Shown here: positions 60,018 through 64,000 of the stretch, in pieces
Layout of the letters: the number at the start of each line of letters is the position of its first letter
How positions within the stretch are numbered: the first letter of the stretch is position 1
NCBI GenBank assembly: GCA_001595385.3
Contig: LVEI03000001.1
Coordinates: 558,001-622,000 of the forward strand
Origin: Deltaproteobacteria bacterium GWC2_55_46
GTDB taxonomy: Bacteria > Desulfobacterota > GWC2-55-46
Length of the DNA: 64,000 nt
Reading direction: 5' to 3'
Made by a program: the position numbers and the translations under genes
Notes under the pieces: model-generated
Databases searched by the model: none
What the model was told of the DNA's origin: nothing
Seen by the model: the letters and a program-made list of their open reading frames with translations, nothing else

Positions 60018-61256
60018 CTAAAAGACCAATTCCAGGCCTTTGAGCCTTTTTTTCATCTCTTCTATTACCCTGTACTCGTCATCCTTGTTCTTGGCGATGA
60101 AGGTCGCGGAGAACCTCAAGTACTGGCCCACGTCGTCCCATGGCACGGTCGAGATATGCGCCTCTTTTATGAGGTACTCGGAGACGTCCTCTGCCGATGA
60201 AAAGGCGGTATTCGTCTTCTTGGCCATCTTCGGCGCGCCAACGTACAGGTAGAAGGAGCCCTTTGGCATTACGGCAGAGAAGCCGCATGAGCTTAAGGCG
60301 TCGACCATGAGCTTGAGCCTTCTTTTGTACTTGTCCGATATCTTCTCGGTTATCTCCGGGTGGTCGAGTGCGTAGATACCGGCCTTCTGTATCGCTATGA
60401 ACTGGCCGGAGTCATAGTTGTCCTTTACGTGCCCGTAAGCCGCCACGACCTTTTCATTGCCTGCGACAAAGGCGAGCCTCCAGCCTGTCATGTTGAAGGC
60501 CTTTGAGAAGGAGTGTATCTCCACGCCCACGTCCTTTGCCCCTTCGACCGAAAGGAAGCTCAGGGGCTTGGAATCGAACGAGAGGGCTGCGTACGCGGCG
60601 TCGTGCACCACGATGATCCTGTGCTGCTTTGCGAACTCGACTACCCTGGCGAAGAACTCCGGGGTTGCGGCCGCCCCGGTGGGGTTGTTGGGGTAGTTGA
60701 GGTAAAGGAGCTTTACACCCTTAAGGTCGGCCTCCGACAGGGCGCCAAGGTCGGGCAGATAGCCGTTCTCCTCTTTAAGAGGGAGCTTTGTTACCTTGCC
60801 GCCGTTCCACTCGGTGTGTGTCGCGAGTATCGGGTAGCCGGGAACGGTCATGAGCACGCCGTCGCCCGTGTTTATGAAGGCGTCCGGCAGCATGGCGAGC
60901 GCGGGCTTGGAGCCAATCGAATGGATTATCTCCTTTACCGGGTCTATGCCCGCGACACCGTATACCTTCTCAAGGTACCTCGCGGCGGCCTCTTTAAGCT
61001 CGGCTATGCCGTTATCCGAGTACCCCCTGTTCTCCGGCTTGGCGCACTCGAGCTTCAGCGCCTCGACGACAGGCGGGAATGCCATCTCATCCGGCTCTCC
61101 AACGCCAAAATCAAGAAGCTCGGTATTGGGGCTATTTTTCCTGGCCTCGGCCTTTGCCCTCTTTATCTTCTCGAATTTGTAGGTCTTCTGGCTCTTTCCA
61201 AAGAGCTTGCCGCCTATGCGCTCCGCGAAAAGTCCCTGTATAAAATCCTCAGACAT
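60018..61256 (-). CDS. dapL: LL-diaminopimelate aminotransferase-like class I/II aminotransferase
   Basis: A 412-residue fold-type I PLP enzyme. GVGEPDEMAFPPVVEAL, PGYPILATHTEWNGG, YLNYPNNPTGAAA, and the PLP-lysine motif EIHSFSKAFNMTGWRLAFVAG. It would transaminate tetrahydrodipicolinate directly to LL-DAP for lysine and peptidoglycan. An ATG 12 nt upstream touches AGGAGG without spacing, so I chose the ATG at 61254-61256. Exact substrate is by family resemblance. Confidence 0.88.
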   Translation of the reverse strand: MSEDFIQGLFAERIGGKLFGKSQKTYKFEKIKRAKAEARKNSPNTELLDFGVGEPDEMAFPPVVEALKLECAKPENRGYSDNGIAELKEAAARYLEKVYGVAGIDPVKEIIHSIGSKPALAMLPDAFINTGDGVLMTVPGYPILATHTEWNGGKVTKLPLKEENGYLPDLGALSEADLKGVKLLYLNYPNNPTGAAATPEFFARVVEFAKQHRIIVVHDAAYAALSFDSKPLSFLSVEGAKDVGVEIHSFSKAFNMTGWRLAFVAGNEKVVAAYGHVKDNYDSGQFIAIQKAGIYALDHPEITEKISDKYKRRLKLMVDALSSCGFSAVMPKGSFYLYVGAPKMAKKTNTAFSSAEDVSEYLIKEAHISTVPWDDVGQYLRFSATFIAKNKDDEYRVIEEMKKRLKGLELVF

Positions 61257-61298
61257 CTTTACTTGCATCCTCCTTGCTCCTGACTGAACAGAATTCGT

Positions 61299-61327
61299 AT
61301 ATTAAAACAAAACGCCGTCCGGCGCAA
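61299..61327 (-). promoter_or_regulatory. Possible promoter of dapL
   Basis: Minus strand: TTGCGC (61322-61327), 17 bp, TAATAT (61299-61304). It overlaps a short CGCC-GGAC-GGCG stem followed by TTTTGTTTT, which may be the weak terminator of argG-FAH. Confidence 0.35.
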
Positions 61328-61330
61328 GGC

Positions 61331-62134
61331 TCAAGAATCTGACCAGACCTTCCTGAAGGCCTTTCCCTCTGAAATTACGTTCCTCAGGGTGCCTATACCA
61401 TCTATTTTTACCTCTACCACGTCCCCCGGCCTCATCTTCCCCACCCCTGAAGGGGTCCCGGTAGTTATGACATCCCCCGGAAGGAGCGTCATGACGTGGG
61501 AGACGAAGCTTACCAGCTCATAGACATTGAATATCATGTCCTTTGTGGAGGTATTCTGCCTCAGTTCGCCGTTAAGATAGGTCTGTATGGTAAGGTCCAG
61601 CGGGTCTATGTCTGTAGAAACGCACGGCCCCATGGGGGCGAATGTATCGAAGCCCTTTGCCCTCGTGTACTGAATATCCTTGCCCTGGAGGTCCCTGGCG
61701 GTCACGTCATTCACGCAGGTGTAACCGAGGATATAATCTCTGGCGTCCCTGGACGAGACCTCTTTCGCGACTTTTCCGATGACGACCCCAAGCTCGCCCT
61801 CGTAGTCTACCCTGTGCGACATGTGGACAGGGTAGATGACCTTATCCTCATGGCCGATGACCGCGGTAGAGGGCTTCATGAAGATCATCGGCTCTTCAGG
61901 CAGGGGTTTGCCGAACTCCGCGGCATGGGCCTTGTAGTTTAGCCCTATGGCGATTATCTTCGAAGGCGCGACAGGGGCAATGAGTTTTACATCCTTGAGG
62001 TCCATCTGCCTGATCTTGTTTACAGACCCGCTTAAACCCGCTGAAACAGGGTCTTTGTCGATCTCAAATAAAGAGTCGCCCTCGATAACGCCAAACCCGA
62101 TCCTTTCAGATGCCTGGAACCTGCAAAGCTTCAA
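61331..62134 (-). CDS. Fumarylacetoacetate hydrolase-family protein
   Basis: A 267-residue FAH-domain protein. [24 protein letters not shown], metal-binding [10 protein letters not shown] (first acidic pair), [25 protein letters not shown], and GTPSGVGKM. Such enzymes hydrolyse or decarboxylate acylpyruvates and related oxoacids (2-hydroxyhepta-2,4-dienedioate isomerase type); substrate unknown. TTG start behind AGGAG, overlapping argG by 4 bp (TTGA). Confidence 0.9.
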   Translation of the reverse strand: MKLCRFQASERIGFGVIEGDSLFEIDKDPVSAGLSGSVNKIRQMDLKDVKLIAPVAPSKIIAIGLNYKAHAAEFGKPLPEEPMIFMKPSTAVIGHEDKVIYPVHMSHRVDYEGELGVVIGKVAKEVSSRDARDYILGYTCVNDVTARDLQGKDIQYTRAKGFDTFAPMGPCVSTDIDPLDLTIQTYLNGELRQNTSTKDMIFNVYELVSFVSHVMTLLPGDVITTGTPSGVGKMRPGDVVEVKIDGIGTLRNVISEGKAFRKVWSDS

Positions 62135-63435
62135 CGCCTCGCTCCTTTGGAGGATATTGCCGCGGCCTTGGCTACACGGGCCGCCTTAACCGTTTTTTTG
62201 GCCTTTTTCGCCTGTTTAGGGCTTACAGCGGCCCTGTCGACCATCGACTTTATCTTGAGCCTCAAGGCGTTTATCTTGATGAACCCTTCGGCGTCCTTCT
62301 GGTTATAGACGGTGTCCTCCTCGAAGGTAGCGAAGTCGGGGTGATAGAGCGACCTCTCCGCCTTCCTGCCGACCACTATGGCATTACCCTTGTACAGCTT
62401 CATCCTCGCTACCCCTGTAACCCCTGAAGTCGCTTCATCTATAAGAGACTGCAGGGCCTTCCTCTCCGGCGAGAACCAATAGCCGTTATAGACCAAAGAG
62501 GCGTACTTCTGCGAAAGGCTGTCGCGAAGGTGCAGCAGTTCCCTGTCCATGGCGACAGATTCTACCGCTCTTCTCGCGCCGTGGAGTATCGTGCCGCCGG
62601 GGGTCTCGTAGACGCCCCTGGACTTCATGCCCACGTAGCGGTTCTCGACCATGTCCATCCTGCCGACGCCATTCGCCCCGCCCATCTCGTTTAAAAGCGC
62701 AAGGAGGCGCGCTGGCGAGAGCTTTTTGGCGTTGACGGATACAGGGTTGCCGTTCTGGAAGCCTATCTCGACGTAGGTAGCCCTGCCGGGCGCCTTCTCA
62801 GGCGAAACGCTTAAAGTATACATGTTCTCCGGAGGCTCTGCCCATGGGTCTTCGAGTATGCCGCCCTCAAAGCTTATATGGAAGAGGTTCCTGTCAGAGC
62901 TGTACGGCTTCTTCTTGGTGACAGGGACAGGGATGCCGTGCTTCCTGGCGTAGGCGATGAGGTCGGCCCTGCCCTTCATATCCCACTCCCTCCACGGGGC
63001 GACGACCTTGATATGAGGGTTCATCGAATAATAAGTCAGCTCGAACCTGACCTGGTCGTTGCCCTTGCCGGTAGCGCCGTGTGAGACCGCGTCGGCCTTC
63101 TCCTTTGCCGCTATCTCCATCTGCACCTTGGCTATAAGGGGCCTCGCTATAGATGTGCCGAGCAAGTAGGTCCCCTCATAGACAGATGATGCCCTGAGCA
63201 TCGGGAATACGAAGTCGGATACGAACTCCTCGCGGAGGTCTTTTATATGGACCTTCTTCGCTCCAGTGGCAAAGGCCTTTTTCCTTATGCCGTCTATCTC
63301 GACCTCTCCCTGTCCGATATCGGCGGAGAAGGCGATGACCTCGCACCCATAGGTTTCGATGAGCCATTTCATTATGACCGAGGTATCAAGCCCCCCGGAA
63401 TAGGCGAGAACTACCCTTTTTACACCTTTTGCCAT
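62131..63435 (-). CDS. argG: Argininosuccinate synthase
   Basis: A 434-residue ArgG. P-loop [10 protein letters not shown] (about 11-20), [22 protein letters not shown], and the citrulline/aspartate site region ending [30 protein letters not shown]. It joins citrulline and aspartate with ATP. AAGGAG 6 nt upstream selects the ATG at 63433-63435 over a GTG six codons earlier. C-terminal ~30 residues are Lys/Ala-rich and likely disordered. Downstream of argF, upstream of the FAH gene. Confidence 0.96.
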   Translation of the reverse strand: MAKGVKRVVLAYSGGLDTSVIMKWLIETYGCEVIAFSADIGQGEVEIDGIRKKAFATGAKKVHIKDLREEFVSDFVFPMLRASSVYEGTYLLGTSIARPLIAKVQMEIAAKEKADAVSHGATGKGNDQVRFELTYYSMNPHIKVVAPWREWDMKGRADLIAYARKHGIPVPVTKKKPYSSDRNLFHISFEGGILEDPWAEPPENMYTLSVSPEKAPGRATYVEIGFQNGNPVSVNAKKLSPARLLALLNEMGGANGVGRMDMVENRYVGMKSRGVYETPGGTILHGARRAVESVAMDRELLHLRDSLSQKYASLVYNGYWFSPERKALQSLIDEATSGVTGVARMKLYKGNAIVVGRKAERSLYHPDFATFEEDTVYNQKDAEGFIKINALRLKIKSMVDRAAVSPKQAKKAKKTVKAARVAKAAAISSKGARR

Positions 63436-63453
63436 CTTCTTCTCCTTATTCAC

Positions 63454-64000
<547 letters not shown>

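Overview
The window reads as one contiguous, gene-dense stretch (roughly 57% G+C by eye) of a Gram-negative bacterial chromosome. All protein genes but two lie on the minus strand. Type IV pilus genes with an outer-membrane secretin, LL-diaminopimelate aminotransferase, a LipM-type octanoyltransferase, a short GNAT-only ArgA-like enzyme, an NtrC-family pilus regulator and the gene order all suggest a deltaproteobacterial (Desulfobacterota) lineage or a close relative. This placement is inference; no rRNA or tRNA gene is present to test it.

Layout in coordinate order. (1) 1-5.3 kb: N-terminus of a GH57 glycosidase running off the left edge, a glycolate/D-lactate oxidase pair (glcF, glcD), an orphan OmpR-type response regulator and an M16 peptidase. 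(2) 5.5-15.4 kb: the classical translation/RNA operon, transcribed rimP-nusA-ylxR-infB-DUF503-rbfA-nrnA-truB-rpsO-pnp. Its promoter diverges from a triple-BON protein and a YkgJ-like protein, the only plus-strand genes. (3) 17-29 kb: cyclophilin, CCA/poly(A) nucleotidyltransferase with a long TPR protein, lipM-accC-accB-pepP-roadblock-small TPR, and aroB-aroK-aroC. (4) 29-46 kb: a type IV pilus island with pilMNOPQ behind a small HTH gene; the minor pseudopilin cluster fimT-pilV-pilW-pilX, whose PilW is a 1463-residue fibronectin-III fusion; and pilR-pilS-pilD. A sigma-54 promoter lies directly upstream of fimT and beside the NtrC-type gene. (5) 46-64 kb: HEPN protein, argJ, secA, an M23 endopeptidase, a CRP-family regulator, pmbA/tldE, an argA-like gene, recN, nadK, an MDR dehydrogenase with an LsrF-like aldolase, folK, dapL, a FAH-family hydrolase, argG and the C-terminal part of argF.

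Genes are tightly coupled: many 1-4 bp overlaps, and many TTG/GTG starts behind good Shine-Dalgarno sequences. The accessory signal is mostly in the intergenic DNA. A dispersed ~125 bp palindromic repeat occurs four times. Its three compact copies each begin at, or within 2 nt of, a stop codon (pnp, infB, pilX). A second, shorter palindrome family follows two other genes. Other notable sites are an intrinsic-terminator-like hairpin in the rimP-nusA leader, a CRP-type dyad placed at -41.5 from a -10 box that would drive a ~115 nt terminated RNA, and a palindromic operator on the promoter of the roadblock-acc-lipM operon.

The strongest candidate for new biology is the pilus island: sigma-54/PilSR-type control, a giant multi-FN3 minor pilin with no PilY1 in the cluster, and an orphan HEPN protein upstream of the prepilin peptidase gene. 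No CRISPR array, intact insertion sequence, prophage or tRNA gene was seen.
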